Part shown: one piece after another, positions 25,824 through 35,065 of the stretch
Numbering within the stretch: position 1 is the first letter of the stretch
How the letters are laid out: the number at the start of each line of letters is the position of its first letter
Origin: Sphingomonas flavalba
Lineage (GTDB): Bacteria > Pseudomonadota > Alphaproteobacteria > Sphingomonadales > Sphingomonadaceae
Direction of reading: 5' to 3'
Length of the DNA: 64,000 nucleotides
NCBI RefSeq assembly: GCF_004796535.1
Contig: NZ_SPHY01000011.1
Coordinates: 32,206-96,205, forward strand
Program-made: the position numbers and the translations under genes
The notes under the pieces: model-generated
What the model was told of the DNA's origin: nothing
Seen by the model: the letters and a program-made list of their open reading frames with translations, nothing else
The model's database searches: none

Positions 25824-25862
25824 CGGCCCGGCCAGCCGCAACCGGTTGGCCGGGCCGTCTTT
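25824..25862 (+). terminator. Rho-independent terminator-like hairpin after TonB receptor 2
   Basis: CGGCCCGGCCA pairs perfectly with TGGCCGGGCCG (11 bp, 12-base loop) and is followed by TCTTT. It starts six bases after the receptor stop and would end or reduce transcription before the DUF885 gene. The T-run is short, so readthrough is likely. Confidence 0.6.
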
Positions 25863-25904
25863 CCAGGCCAGACTTGCATAGCGGAATCGAAAGAGGGGTA
25901 TGCC

Positions 25905-27641
25905 ATGAACAAGGTCCGTTCCTACCGGACACGGCTGATCGGCGCGTCGCTGGCGGCGCTGATGCTGGTCGGCGCGGCGGCGCCTGCGGCCGAGACGGTC
26001 GACGCGATCGGCGCCGGCTACGCGGCGATTGGCGACAACCGCGATGCCGGCGTCTCCCCGGCCTGGCCGGATCCGACCCCCGCCGCCCGCGATCGGCGCG
26101 AACAGGCGCTGCGCGCGCTCGCCAGCCGGCTCGATCGGCTGCCGGCCACCAACGATCCCGCAGCGCGGTTCGATCGCGCCTTCCTCACCCATCTGCTCCA
26201 GACCGACCTCGCCGCTTTCCGCTTCGACGAGGGGCGGATGCCGTTTTCCAACGGCCAGGGCTTCTTCCGTACCCTTGGCGGCGCGGCCAACACCACGGTG
26301 ATCCGCAACCAGACCGATGCGGAGAACTGGCTGGCCCGGCTCGACAGCGTCCCGCAATTCTACGACGCCCACATCGCCAACATGCGGCGCGGCCTGAAAA
26401 GCGGCTTCATCCAGCCGGTGCTGATTGTCGATCAGGTCCTGCAGCCGCTGCGCGCCGCGGTCGAAGTGCCGGTGGCCGCCGACGCGCTGTTGAAGCCGTT
26501 CGCTCACCTGCCGCCCGCCATTCCGGCCGCCGAGCAGACGCGGCTGCGCGCTCGTGCCGCGCGATTGGTCGAGACCCGCGTCCGCCCGGCCCAGCGCGGC
26601 CTGGTTGCGTTCATGGAGAAGAAATATCGCCCGGCGGCGCGCACCGCGCTCGCCGCGCGCGACCTGCCCGACGGCGACGCCTATTACCGCTTCCTGATCC
26701 GCAAATTCACCACGACCGAGATGACGCCGGAGGAGATCCACGCGCTCGGCGAACAGGAGGTCGCGCGCATCCTCGGCGAAATGCAGGCGATCCTGCGCGA
26801 GGTCGGCTTCGCCGGCGACGTCGCCGCGTTCAACGACGCCCTGCGCAAGGACCCGGCGAACTATGCCAGCAGCCCGGAAGATTATATGGAAAAGGCCAGC
26901 GAGGTCGCCAAGCGCGCCGACCGCGCCGCGCCGCGCTGGTTCGGCAAGCTGCCGCGCCTCACCTGGGGCCCGGTGTTCAAGACGCCGGAGCAGGAAGGCA
27001 CCGCCAACATCTACATGCGCGGATCGCCGGAGCTGGGCGTGCCGGGCAGCATCATGATGTCGCATCGCGACGCGCTCAAATCGCCGCTCTACCAGTTGCC
27101 CGCCTGGGTGGTGCATGAAGGGGTGCCGGGCCATCACTTCCAGATCGCCCTGTCGCAGGAGCAGGATGCCCTGCCCGCCTGGCGGCGCGAGGCGCGGGTC
27201 ACCGCCTTCATCGAGGGCTGGGCGCTCTATGCCGAAAGGCTAGCCGGGGAGATGGGTCTCTATCGCGACGCCAAGGAACGCTTCGGCCGGCTGTCGTTCG
27301 AAATGTACCGCGCCTGCCGCCTGGTCATGGACACCGGCATCCACTGGCTGCGCTGGAACCGTGAGCAGGCGCGCGAATGTCTGGCCCGCAACACCGCGCT
27401 CAGCCCGGCGATGGTCGAATTCGAAACCAACCGCTACATCAGCCAGCCCGGTCAGGCGCTCGCCTACAAGATCGGCGAACTGCGGATCGCCGCCATCCGG
27501 GCGCGGGCGGAAAAGGCGCTCGGGCCGAAATTCGACATCCGCGCCTTCCATGACGCGCTGATCGGCGACGGCCCGATCCCGCTCGCCCTGCTCGATGCCC
27601 ATATGGACGACTGGATCGCCCGCCAGGTCGCGGGGAAATAG
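25905..27641 (+). CDS. Exported DUF885 family protein, putative metallopeptidase
   Basis: A 578-residue exported protein. The signal peptide covers about residues 1-29 (AAAPAAE). The family hallmark HEGVPGHH is at 404-411, with the downstream EGWALYAE motif at about 437; together they resemble zinc metallopeptidase ligands (HExxxHH and Glu). Characterised relatives are few, but some cleave peptides or lipid-linked amides. GAGGGG lies seven bases before the ATG. It follows TonB receptor 2 after a hairpin, so its substrate is probably what that receptor imports. Its end is 51 bases from the convergent GntR gene, with no clear terminator between. Confidence 0.84.
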   Translation: MNKVRSYRTRLIGASLAALMLVGAAAPAAETVDAIGAGYAAIGDNRDAGVSPAWPDPTPAARDRREQALRALASRLDRLPATNDPAARFDRAFLTHLLQTDLAAFRFDEGRMPFSNGQGFFRTLGGAANTTVIRNQTDAENWLARLDSVPQFYDAHIANMRRGLKSGFIQPVLIVDQVLQPLRAAVEVPVAADALLKPFAHLPPAIPAAEQTRLRARAARLVETRVRPAQRGLVAFMEKKYRPAARTALAARDLPDGDAYYRFLIRKFTTTEMTPEEIHALGEQEVARILGEMQAILREVGFAGDVAAFNDALRKDPANYASSPEDYMEKASEVAKRADRAAPRWFGKLPRLTWGPVFKTPEQEGTANIYMRGSPELGVPGSIMMSHRDALKSPLYQLPAWVVHEGVPGHHFQIALSQEQDALPAWRREARVTAFIEGWALYAERLAGEMGLYRDAKERFGRLSFEMYRACRLVMDTGIHWLRWNREQARECLARNTALSPAMVEFETNRYISQPGQALAYKIGELRIAAIRARAEKALGPKFDIRAFHDALIGDGPIPLALLDAHMDDWIARQVAGK

Positions 27642-27692
27642 CGACGGACGCAGCGCACCAATGGCGGAGCGGCACCTTGCGCAAAAAATCGC

Positions 27693-28379
27693 TCAGGCGT
27701 CGACCTTTTCCTTGCGCGCTTTGAGGAAGCGTTCGGTTTCCTCGCTGCCAAGCCGCATGTGCTGGAGGATTTCCGCCTCCATCACCGGCCAGGAATCGCC
27801 CAGCGCGGCGGCGACGAAGCTGTCATGACCGGTGCGGCGTGGCCCGTGGCGGCCATGCGCCAGATAGTTGGAGGCAAGGTAAAGCTGCAGCCGCCCCTTC
27901 AGCCCGCCCCATATCTCCAGCAGCAATTGATGGTCCGCCGCCTCGTAGACCAGCGAATGCAGGTGCATTTCGCGGCGGATGCATTCCATCTCGTCGCCGG
28001 TGTCGATCGCCGCGAGCAATGCCTGCTGGCGTTGCAACATCTCCGCCCGAAACCCGGCATCGCGCCGGTCCCACGCCAGCCTGAACGCGAAAATCTCCAG
28101 CGTGGTGCGCAGCGAATAGATTTCGCGGATCGCGATTTCCGACAATTCGGTGACGCGCGTGCCGCTGAACGGCACCTGGACCAGCAGCCCCTCGTCAATC
28201 AGTTGGCGGATCGCCTCGCGCAACGGCCCCCGGCTGACACCGAACTGCTCGGCTAGCGCGGTTTCGATCAGCGCCGAACCAGGCACCAGGTCCCCGGCGA
28301 AGATCGCCTTGCGCAGCTCGTCCGCAATGCGCGCGCCAAAGGTCTGCTTTTGCAGTTTTCCGACCGCCGGAACGCTCAA
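27693..28379 (-). CDS. GntR-family (FCD) transcriptional regulator
   Basis: A 228-residue regulator. The N-terminal winged helix covers about residues 10-75 (ELRKAIFAGDLVPGSALIE, FGVSRGPLREAIRQL), and the rest is an all-helical FCD effector domain. I place the start at a TTG (sequence MSVPAVGK) because AGGAGA lies directly before it; longer open frames upstream run through operators. A GntR-type dyad lies 18 bases upstream of this start, another 114 bases upstream, and two more at 20246 and 22861. This is the expected pattern for an autoregulated local repressor. The effector could be an amino acid such as proline or a dipeptide; this is inferred from the target genes. Confidence 0.88.
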   Translation of the reverse strand: MSVPAVGKLQKQTFGARIADELRKAIFAGDLVPGSALIETALAEQFGVSRGPLREAIRQLIDEGLLVQVPFSGTRVTELSEIAIREIYSLRTTLEIFAFRLAWDRRDAGFRAEMLQRQQALLAAIDTGDEMECIRREMHLHSLVYEAADHQLLLEIWGGLKGRLQLYLASNYLAHGRHGPRRTGHDSFVAAALGDSWPVMEAEILQHMRLGSEETERFLKARKEKVDA

Positions 28380-28396
28380 TCGCTCTCTCCTGAATT

Positions 28397-28410
28397 GATT
28401 GTCGACAAAT
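28397..28410. promoter_or_regulatory. GntR-type operator at the gntR promoter
   Basis: GATTGTCGACAAAT matches the consensus GATTGTCRACAATC at 12 of 14 positions. It lies just upstream of the ribosome site of the GntR gene, consistent with autoregulation. Confidence 0.6.
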
Positions 28411-28492
28411 AGCGCGCCGGGCGATCCCGCACAACCACCGCGCCTTTCTCGAACGGCACAACGCCGCTTGCCTGCCCCGCGCAGTCGCGATA

Positions 28493-28506
28493 GATTGTCG
28501 ACAATC
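28493..28506. promoter_or_regulatory. GntR-type operator upstream of the symporter-putA unit
   Basis: GATTGTCGACAATC is a perfect 14-base palindrome, the most symmetrical of the four copies. On the plus strand its TTGTCG could serve as a -35 with TGATAG 18 bases downstream. It lies 151 bases before the symporter start, leaving a long leader. Confidence 0.7.
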
Positions 28507-28657
28507 AATTAAAAATTCTGATAGGCCGTCGGACAGGCAGCGATCCCGCCCAACAGAAGCGGGACTTTCCGTCACCGGCACACGACCATGGGAGGACAGG
28601 CTTGACGATCCGCAATCGCCACCACCGTCGCGCGACGACGGCGGGCGCGCCCCGGCC

Positions 28658-29989
28658 ATGACCGCCGCACCGGTGCCGCTGCCGGACAAGCGCGGCTGGC
28701 TGCGCCGCCATTGGTTCGACGTGCCATTGTGGAAACGGATCATCCCGGCATTCATCCTCGGCGTCGCCGTCGGGGTGTTCTACGGCGAGGACGCCACCCG
28801 GCTGCAATGGATGGGCGACATCTTCGTCCGGCTGGCGCGGATGCTGGTCGCGCCGTTGATCTTCTTCACGATCACCGCCGGCGTCATCGGCATGGGCGAC
28901 CCGAAACGGCTGGGTTCGCTTGGCGTCCGCGCGCTGCTGCTGTTCGCGGGAACGGCGTTGGTGGCGGCGACGATCGGCGTCGCCCTCGGCCTGATCCTCG
29001 AACCCGGCGTCGGCGTCAGCCTGCTTGGCGCCAAGCCGCAGACGATCAACGCCGGACGCACGCTCAGCGAGCAATTGCTGGCCATCATCCCCCTCAATCC
29101 GGTTCAGGCGCTCGCCGATGGGGACATGCTGGCGATCATCTTCTTCGCGATCTTCTTCGCCATCGCGGTGCTGACCCTCGGTTCGCGCGCGCAGCCCCTG
29201 AACGACGTGATCGGCATCGCATCCGAAGCGATGATGAAGATGATCATCTTCGTTATGGAAACCGCGCCCTTCGGCGTGTTCGGGCTGATGGCGGCGGTGG
29301 TCGGCGCCAACGGCCTCGGCGCGTTCGTCAACGTGTCGCTGCTCGCGCTCGGCACGCTGGCCGGCTGCGCGATCCAGCTGCTGATCGTCCATACCGGCAT
29401 CATCGCGCTGCTCGCCCGACTGTCGCCGATGCGCTATCTGCGCGGGGCAGTCGACGCGCTGGTCGTCGGCTTCTCCACCTCGTCCAGCTCCGCCAGCCTG
29501 CCGGTCGAAATGGCGATCGCCGAAAAGCAGTTCGGCCTGCACAAGACGATCCTGTCCACCGTCCTGCCGGTCGGTGTCGGCATCGCCCGCGACGGCACCG
29601 CGATGTTCGTCGCGTTGCTGTCGGTGTTCGCGATCCAGGCGCTCGGCATCACCCCGACGCTGACCGATCTGGCGCTGGTCGTCGCCGTCTCGACCCTGCT
29701 CGCCCTCGGCGCCCCGCCGATCCCGTCGGCGGCGATGTTCATGATGGCGGCGGTGCTCTCCGTCGTCGGGATCAGCGACGCGCAGGCTGCGATCATCGTC
29801 GGCTTCATCCTGCCGTTCGACCGGCTGCTCGACATGATGCGCACCGTGATCAACGTATCGACCAACATGGTCAACGCAACCGTGATGGCGCGCTGGTCGG
29901 GCGAGATCGACGTCGCCGTCTATGACGGGCATGCCGTTGCCGGCGGCACCAAAGCGGGAGTTGACGGCGCGCCCCGGCAAGGCGATTAG
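28658..29989 (+). CDS. Dicarboxylate/amino acid:cation symporter (DAACS family), second copy
   Basis: A 443-residue inner-membrane carrier closely similar to the protein at 1481-2791. It shares the stretch PLWKRIIPA, the MLVAPLIFF helix, STSSSSASLPVEM, ARDGTAM and DMMRT. The Asp and Arg of DMMRT that recognise acidic amino acids in GltPh are kept, while the NMDGT site and the following Asp (here Asn) differ, exactly as in the paralogue. No strong ribosome site is visible before the ATG. The upstream control region carries two GntR-type operators, and putA follows after 84 bases. It probably imports an amino acid or its derivative freed by the peptidases of this island. Confidence 0.9.
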   Translation: MTAAPVPLPDKRGWLRRHWFDVPLWKRIIPAFILGVAVGVFYGEDATRLQWMGDIFVRLARMLVAPLIFFTITAGVIGMGDPKRLGSLGVRALLLFAGTALVAATIGVALGLILEPGVGVSLLGAKPQTINAGRTLSEQLLAIIPLNPVQALADGDMLAIIFFAIFFAIAVLTLGSRAQPLNDVIGIASEAMMKMIIFVMETAPFGVFGLMAAVVGANGLGAFVNVSLLALGTLAGCAIQLLIVHTGIIALLARLSPMRYLRGAVDALVVGFSTSSSSASLPVEMAIAEKQFGLHKTILSTVLPVGVGIARDGTAMFVALLSVFAIQALGITPTLTDLALVVAVSTLLALGAPPIPSAAMFMMAAVLSVVGISDAQAAIIVGFILPFDRLLDMMRTVINVSTNMVNATVMARWSGEIDVAVYDGHAVAGGTKAGVDGAPRQGD

Positions 29990-30073
29990 CCCTTGTCGGA
30001 GCGGGCGGAATCCCGCTTCGCCATGGACGATACCATCTCCATCCTCGAAGGCAGGGCGCGCAGGCGGACCATC

Positions 30074-33000
30074 ATGAACGATACGCATCTTTTCGCGGCC
30101 TTCGCGCCGCCGATCCGCGAACAATCCGCGCTCCGCCGTGCGATCACCGCCGCCTATCGCCGCCCGGAACCGGATTGCGTCCGCCCGCTGCTCGACGCCG
30201 CCGCACTGCCGCCGGAAACCCAGGCGGCGGTGCGCGACACCGCCCGCACGCTGATCACCGCGCTGCGCGCCAACCGCAGCACCGGCGGGGTCGAGGGGCT
30301 GGTCCAGGAATTTTCGCTGTCCAGCCAGGAAGGCGTCGCGCTGATGTGCCTGGCAGAGGCTTTGCTGCGCATCCCCGACGATGCGACGCGCGACGCGCTG
30401 ATCCGCGACAAGATCGCCAGCGGCGACTGGAAATCCCATATGGGCGGCGAACGCTCGCTGTTCGTCAACGCGGCGACCTGGGGGCTGGTCGTCGCCGGCA
30501 CGCTGTTCGACAGCGTCGACGACAAGGGACTGGCGGCGGCGCTGGCGCGCGCGGTCACCCGCGCCGGCGAACCGGTGATCCGCCGCGCCGTCGCGCTGGC
30601 GATGCGGATGATGGGCGAACAGTTCGTCACCGGCGAGACGATCGCAGAGGCGTTGAAGCGCGCCCGCAAGATGGAGGCGAAGGGCTTCACCTACAGCTAC
30701 GACATGCTGGGTGAAGCGGCGACCACCGCCGCCGACGCCGCCCGCTACCTGCGCGACTACGAGCATGCGATCGCCGCGATCGGCACCGCTTCCGCCGGGC
30801 GCGGCATCTACGAAGGACCGGGCATCTCGATCAAGCTGTCCGCCCTCCATCCGCGCTATGTCCGCGCCCAGGCCGACCGGGTGATGGACGAGCTGCTGCC
30901 GCGGGTGAAGGCACTGGCCCTGCTCGCCAAATCCCACGACATCGGCCTCAATATCGACGCGGAGGAAGCCGACCGGCTGGAGCTGTCGCTCGACCTGCTC
31001 GAAAGCCTGGCGCTCGACCCGGATCTCGCCGGGTGGAACGGCCTCGGCTTCGTCGTCCAGGCCTATGGCAAGCGCTGCCCGTTCGTCATCGACTGGATCG
31101 TCGCGCTCGCGCAGCGCGCCAACCGGCGGATCATGGTCCGGCTGGTCAAGGGCGCCTATTGGGATGCCGAGATCAAGCGCGCCCAGGTCGACGGCCTTGC
31201 CGACTTCCCGGTCTATACGCGCAAGGTCCACACCGACGTCGCCTATATCGCCTGCGCGAAGAAGCTGCTCGCCAACCGGCAGGCGGTGTTCCCGCAATTC
31301 GCCACCCACAACGCCCAGTCGCTGGCAACGATCTACCAGCTTGCCGGGCCGGATTTCCATATCGGGGACTGGGAATTCCAATGTCTCCACGGCATGGGCG
31401 AGCCGCTCTACGAGCAGGTCGTCGGCGCCGCCAATCTCGACCGCCCCTGCCGCATCTACGCGCCGGTCGGCACACACGAGACGCTGCTCGCCTATCTCGT
31501 TCGCCGCCTCCTCGAAAACGGCGCCAATTCGTCCTTCGTCAACCGCATCGGCGACCCTGCGGTGTCGATCGACGAGCTGATCGGCGATCCGGTCGACGAG
31601 GTGCGCGCCACGCCGGTTCCCGGCGCCAGCCACGACCTGATCGCCCTGCCGGCGGCGCTCTATCCGGACCGGGTGAACTCCGCCGGTATCGACCTCAGCG
31701 ACGAGGACGCGCTCCACGCGCTCGGCCAGGCCCTCATTCAGAGCGCAGCGACCGACTGGGCCGCCGGGCGGGACGGCACGCCGCGAGAGGTCCGCAACCC
31801 GGCCGACCACCGCGATCTGGTCGGCATCGTCCACGACATGTCGGTCGATCAGGCCCGTGCGGCGGTGGCCCGCGCCGCCGCGTCGGGCTGGCCGTCCATC
31901 CCGGTCGCCGAGCGCGCGGCGATGCTCGAACGCGCCGCCGACGCGATGCAGGCGCGGATGCCGGTGCTGCTCGGCCTGATCGCGCGCGAGGCCGGAAAAT
32001 CCATCCCCAACGCCATAGCCGAGGTGCGCGAGGCAATCGATTTCCTGCGCTATTACGCGCTGCGCGCCCGCCAGACCTTCGGCCCGGAGCAGCAGCCGCT
32101 CGGCCCGGTCGTCTGCATCAGCCCGTGGAACTTCCCGCTGGCGATCTTCACCGGGCAGGTCTGCGCCGCGCTGGTCGCCGGCAACCCGGTGCTCGCCAAG
32201 CCGGCGGAGGAAACCCCGCTGATCGCCGCCGAGGGCGTCCGCCTGCTGCACGAGGCGGGCGTCCCCGCCGATGCGCTGCAACTGGCCTGCGGCGCCGGGG
32301 AGATCGGCGCGGCGCTGGTTGCGGCGCCGGAAACCGCCGGCGTCATGTTCACCGGCTCGACCGAAGTCGCCCGGCTGATCCAGAAGCAGCTTGCCGAGCG
32401 GCTGTCTCCCGCCGGCAAACCGATCCCGCTGGTCGCCGAGACCGGCGGCCAGAACGCGATGATCGTCGATTCCTCCGCCCTGGCCGAACAGGTGGTGGCC
32501 GACGTCATCGCCTCCGCCTTCGACAGCGCCGGCCAGCGCTGCTCGGCGCTGCGCATCCTCTGCCTGCAGGACGAGGTCGCCGACCGTACGCTGACCATGC
32601 TGAAAGGCGCGCTCCGGGAATTGCGGATCGGCCGGACGGATCGGCTGGCCGTCGATACCGGCCCGGTCATCACCGCCGAAGCCAAGGCCAACATCGAGAA
32701 GCATATCGAGGCGATGCGCGCGCGCGGCCGCAAGGTGGAGCAGCAGGAAATGCCCGCCGACACCGCGCTCGGCACCTTCGTCGCCCCGACGATCATCGAA
32801 CTGGACAGCATCGCCGACCTGGAGCGCGAGGTGTTCGGCCCGGTCCTCCACGTCATCCGTTACCGGCGGGAGGGGCTGGAGCAGTTGATCGCGGCGATCA
32901 ACGCCACCGGCTACGGCCTGACCTTCGGCCTGCACAGCCGCCTCGACGAGACGGTCGCCCATGTCACCGGGCGGGTGAAGGCGGGCAACCTCTACGTCAA

Positions 33001-33691
33001 CCGCAACGTCATCGGCGCGATCGTCGGGGTCCAGCCGTTCGGCGGGCGCGGCCTGTCGGGCACCGGCCCCAAGGCGGGCGGCCCGCTCTACATCAACCGG
33101 CTGACCCGGGTCGCTCCGCCTGGCCCGGCCCCGGCGGCCGCGCCGGCCAACCCGGTGCTGGCGGATCTCGCCGGCTGGCTGGACGGGCGCGGCGAAACCG
33201 ATGTCGCCGGTATCGCCCGGGCGTTGGGCGCCGCCTCGCCGGTCGGGTTCGAAGCGGAGTTGCCCGGCCCGGTCGGTGAACGCAACCTCTACGCCCTTCA
33301 TCCGCGCGGGACGATCCTGCTCCGCCCGGCCACCCGCGCCGGGCTGTTCCACCAGCTTGCCGCCGCGCTGGCGACCGGCAACGCCGTCACCGTCGAGGCC
33401 CCGTCGGAACTGACCGCGCTGCTCGCCGATCTACCGCCGTCGGTTAGCGCTTGGGTCAGGCCGTCGGCGGACGTGTCCGCCGCCCTGGTCGAAGGCGAAG
33501 GATCCGCCGTCGGCGCGGTGCTGCGCGAACTCGCCGCCCGCCCTGGCGCGGTGGTCTCAGCGCATGCCGCCTCGACCGCCGCGCTCGCCAGCGCCGACGC
33601 CTACTGCATCGACTGGCTTGTTGAGGAGGTGGCGACGTCGATCAACACGACGGCGGCGGGCGGCAACGCCAGCCTGATGGCTATCGGATAG
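30074..33691 (+). CDS. putA: Bifunctional proline dehydrogenase / L-glutamate gamma-semialdehyde dehydrogenase
   Basis: A 1205-residue PutA. The FAD-dependent proline dehydrogenase barrel lies at about 100-430 (EGPGISIKLSALHPRY, EEADRLELSLDLL), the aldehyde dehydrogenase at about 500-980 (PWNFPLAIF, ETGGQNAMIVDSS with the catalytic Glu, SAGQRCSALR with the catalytic Cys), and a C-terminal ALDH-like module ends with INTTAAGGNASLMAIG. It turns proline into glutamate in two channelled steps. There is no N-terminal ribbon-helix-helix domain, so unlike E. coli PutA it does not repress its own gene. I chose the ATG at MNDTHLF; an upstream TTG frame adds 27 residues. It follows the symporter and is likely under GntR control. 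Confidence 0.93.
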   Translation: MNDTHLFAAFAPPIREQSALRRAITAAYRRPEPDCVRPLLDAAALPPETQAAVRDTARTLITALRANRSTGGVEGLVQEFSLSSQEGVALMCLAEALLRIPDDATRDALIRDKIASGDWKSHMGGERSLFVNAATWGLVVAGTLFDSVDDKGLAAALARAVTRAGEPVIRRAVALAMRMMGEQFVTGETIAEALKRARKMEAKGFTYSYDMLGEAATTAADAARYLRDYEHAIAAIGTASAGRGIYEGPGISIKLSALHPRYVRAQADRVMDELLPRVKALALLAKSHDIGLNIDAEEADRLELSLDLLESLALDPDLAGWNGLGFVVQAYGKRCPFVIDWIVALAQRANRRIMVRLVKGAYWDAEIKRAQVDGLADFPVYTRKVHTDVAYIACAKKLLANRQAVFPQFATHNAQSLATIYQLAGPDFHIGDWEFQCLHGMGEPLYEQVVGAANLDRPCRIYAPVGTHETLLAYLVRRLLENGANSSFVNRIGDPAVSIDELIGDPVDEVRATPVPGASHDLIALPAALYPDRVNSAGIDLSDEDALHALGQALIQSAATDWAAGRDGTPREVRNPADHRDLVGIVHDMSVDQARAAVARAAASGWPSIPVAERAAMLERAADAMQARMPVLLGLIAREAGKSIPNAIAEVREAIDFLRYYALRARQTFGPEQQPLGPVVCISPWNFPLAIFTGQVCAALVAGNPVLAKPAEETPLIAAEGVRLLHEAGVPADALQLACGAGEIGAALVAAPETAGVMFTGSTEVARLIQKQLAERLSPAGKPIPLVAETGGQNAMIVDSSALAEQVVADVIASAFDSAGQRCSALRILCLQDEVADRTLTMLKGALRELRIGRTDRLAVDTGPVITAEAKANIEKHIEAMRARGRKVEQQEMPADTALGTFVAPTIIELDSIADLEREVFGPVLHVIRYRREGLEQLIAAINATGYGLTFGLHSRLDETVAHVTGRVKAGNLYVNRNVIGAIVGVQPFGGRGLSGTGPKAGGPLYINRLTRVAPPGPAPAAAPANPVLADLAGWLDGRGETDVAGIARALGAASPVGFEAELPGPVGERNLYALHPRGTILLRPATRAGLFHQLAAALATGNAVTVEAPSELTALLADLPPSVSAWVRPSADVSAALVEGEGSAVGAVLRELAARPGAVVSAHAASTAALASADAYCIDWLVEEVATSINTTAAGGNASLMAIG

Positions 33692-33898
33692 GTTAAATAT
33701 TCAACTTTTTGTTGCAAACGCCGGCCGGCGCGTGCACCCCGGATGCCGTCCGCTCGACAAGTGGGCGGCGCCTCGGTATCAGCCCCGGCAATGCGACGTC
33801 ATGGCAAGCCTGTTGACCCTCGATCGCGCCGAATCCCGGCATGCGCATCCCGCCGTGGCCTGGCGGCACGCACCGCCCTGCGTCGGGGATAACGGCGC

Positions 33899-35065
33899 AT
33901 GACCGCGGCCGCCGGCTATGATGATGTCGTCGTCACCGCGCCGGTAACCGTGCCCTATCAGCGCTATTCGACGAAGGGCGCGCACTGGTTCCTCGGCCGC
34001 GCCGTCGCCGGGTTGCTCGACGCCAGCGGCCTGCCGAAAAGCGGCATAGACGGCCTGTGCGTCTCCAGCTTTTCGCTCGGCCCGGATTCCGCCGTCGGCC
34101 TGACCCAGCATCTCGACGTATCGCTGCGCTGGCTCGATCATATCCCGATGGGCGGCGCCAGCGGCATCGTCGCCCTGCGCCGCGCCGCGCGCGCCGTTCA
34201 GGCCGGCGACGCCAGCGTCGTCGCCTGCATCGCCGGCGACGCTAACCGGGTCGATTCCTTCCGCGAAAGCACCGCGCGGTTCAGCCTGTTCTCGCAGGAT
34301 GCGGTCTACCCCTACGGTGCCGGCGGCCCCAATGTCAGCTTCGCCTTCCTGACCGCCTATTACATGCGGACCTACGGCGCGACGGCGGAGGATTTCGGCA
34401 AGCTCTGCGTCGCCCAGCGCAGCAACGCGCTGCACTATCCGCATGCGCTGTTCACCACGCCACTGACGCTTGACGCCTATCTCGCCTCGCGGATGATCGC
34501 CGACCCGATCCGTCTGTTCGACTGCGTGATGCCCTGCGCCGGGGCGGAAGGCTTTCTGGTCATGCGCCGGGCGGAAGCGGAACGGCTCGGCCTGCCTTAT
34601 GCCCGCCTGCTCGGCGCGATCGAGCGGCATAATCCGTTCCCCGACGACCCGATCCAGTATCGCGGCGGCTGGGTGCTCGACCGCGACGCGCTCTACGCGC
34701 AGGCTGGCGTCGGCCCGCGGGATATCGACGTGCTCCAGACCTATGACGATTATCCGGTCATCAATATAATGCAGTTCGAGGATCTCGGCTTCTGCGACAA
34801 GGGCGAAGGCCCGGGTTTTGTCCGCCGCAACAGCTTCGAAGTCGGCGGCAGCTTCCCGTTCAACACCTGCGGCGGCCAGCTCTCGGTCGGCCAGGCCGGC
34901 GCCGCCGGCGGCTTCCTCGGCATCGTCGAGGGGCTGCGCCAGGTGACCGGCGCCACGCTCGGCGCCCAGGTGGACGGCGCCCGCCATGCGCTGGTCAGCG
35001 GCTTCGGCATGATCAACTACGATCGCGGGCTGTGCAGCGGCGCCGCGATACTGGGGGCGGCATGA
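33899..35065 (+). CDS. Thiolase-like protein (lipid-transfer protein type) lacking catalytic Cys and His
   Basis: A 388-residue thiolase-fold protein. In true thiolases a Cys nucleophile follows the first half of the fold and a His lies in GHP. Here the matching segments read MGGASG (84-89) and VGQAG (330-334), so both are absent, though a C-terminal Cys379 remains. This is the pattern of the non-thiolytic lipid-transfer/Ltp2 group, whose members form complexes with DUF35 proteins and can act as retro-aldolases on CoA thioesters in steroid side-chain breakdown. The gene overlaps a DUF35-containing fusion gene by four bases, supporting such a complex. GGGGAT lies before the ATG. The substrate is unknown. 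Confidence 0.8.
   Translation: MTAAAGYDDVVVTAPVTVPYQRYSTKGAHWFLGRAVAGLLDASGLPKSGIDGLCVSSFSLGPDSAVGLTQHLDVSLRWLDHIPMGGASGIVALRRAARAVQAGDASVVACIAGDANRVDSFRESTARFSLFSQDAVYPYGAGGPNVSFAFLTAYYMRTYGATAEDFGKLCVAQRSNALHYPHALFTTPLTLDAYLASRMIADPIRLFDCVMPCAGAEGFLVMRRAEAERLGLPYARLLGAIERHNPFPDDPIQYRGGWVLDRDALYAQAGVGPRDIDVLQTYDDYPVINIMQFEDLGFCDKGEGPGFVRRNSFEVGGSFPFNTCGGQLSVGQAGAAGGFLGIVEGLRQVTGATLGAQVDGARHALVSGFGMINYDRGLCSGAAILGAA

Noticed and set aside
29993..30073. A TTG-started extension of PutA by 27 residues
   Set aside because: No ribosome site precedes the TTG, the added residues are basic and unlike the family N-terminus, and the ATG at 30074 matches the usual start.
28505..33352. A 1615-codon open frame antisense to the symporter and putA
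   Set aside because: It mirrors two well-recognised genes, is full of Arg, Asp, Gly and Gln runs typical of antisense frames in GC-rich DNA, and shows no family motif or ribosome site.
33702..33714. CAAC-TTTTT-GTTG after putA as a terminator
   Set aside because: The stem is only four base pairs and the T-run is in the loop, so it is unlikely to stop transcription.
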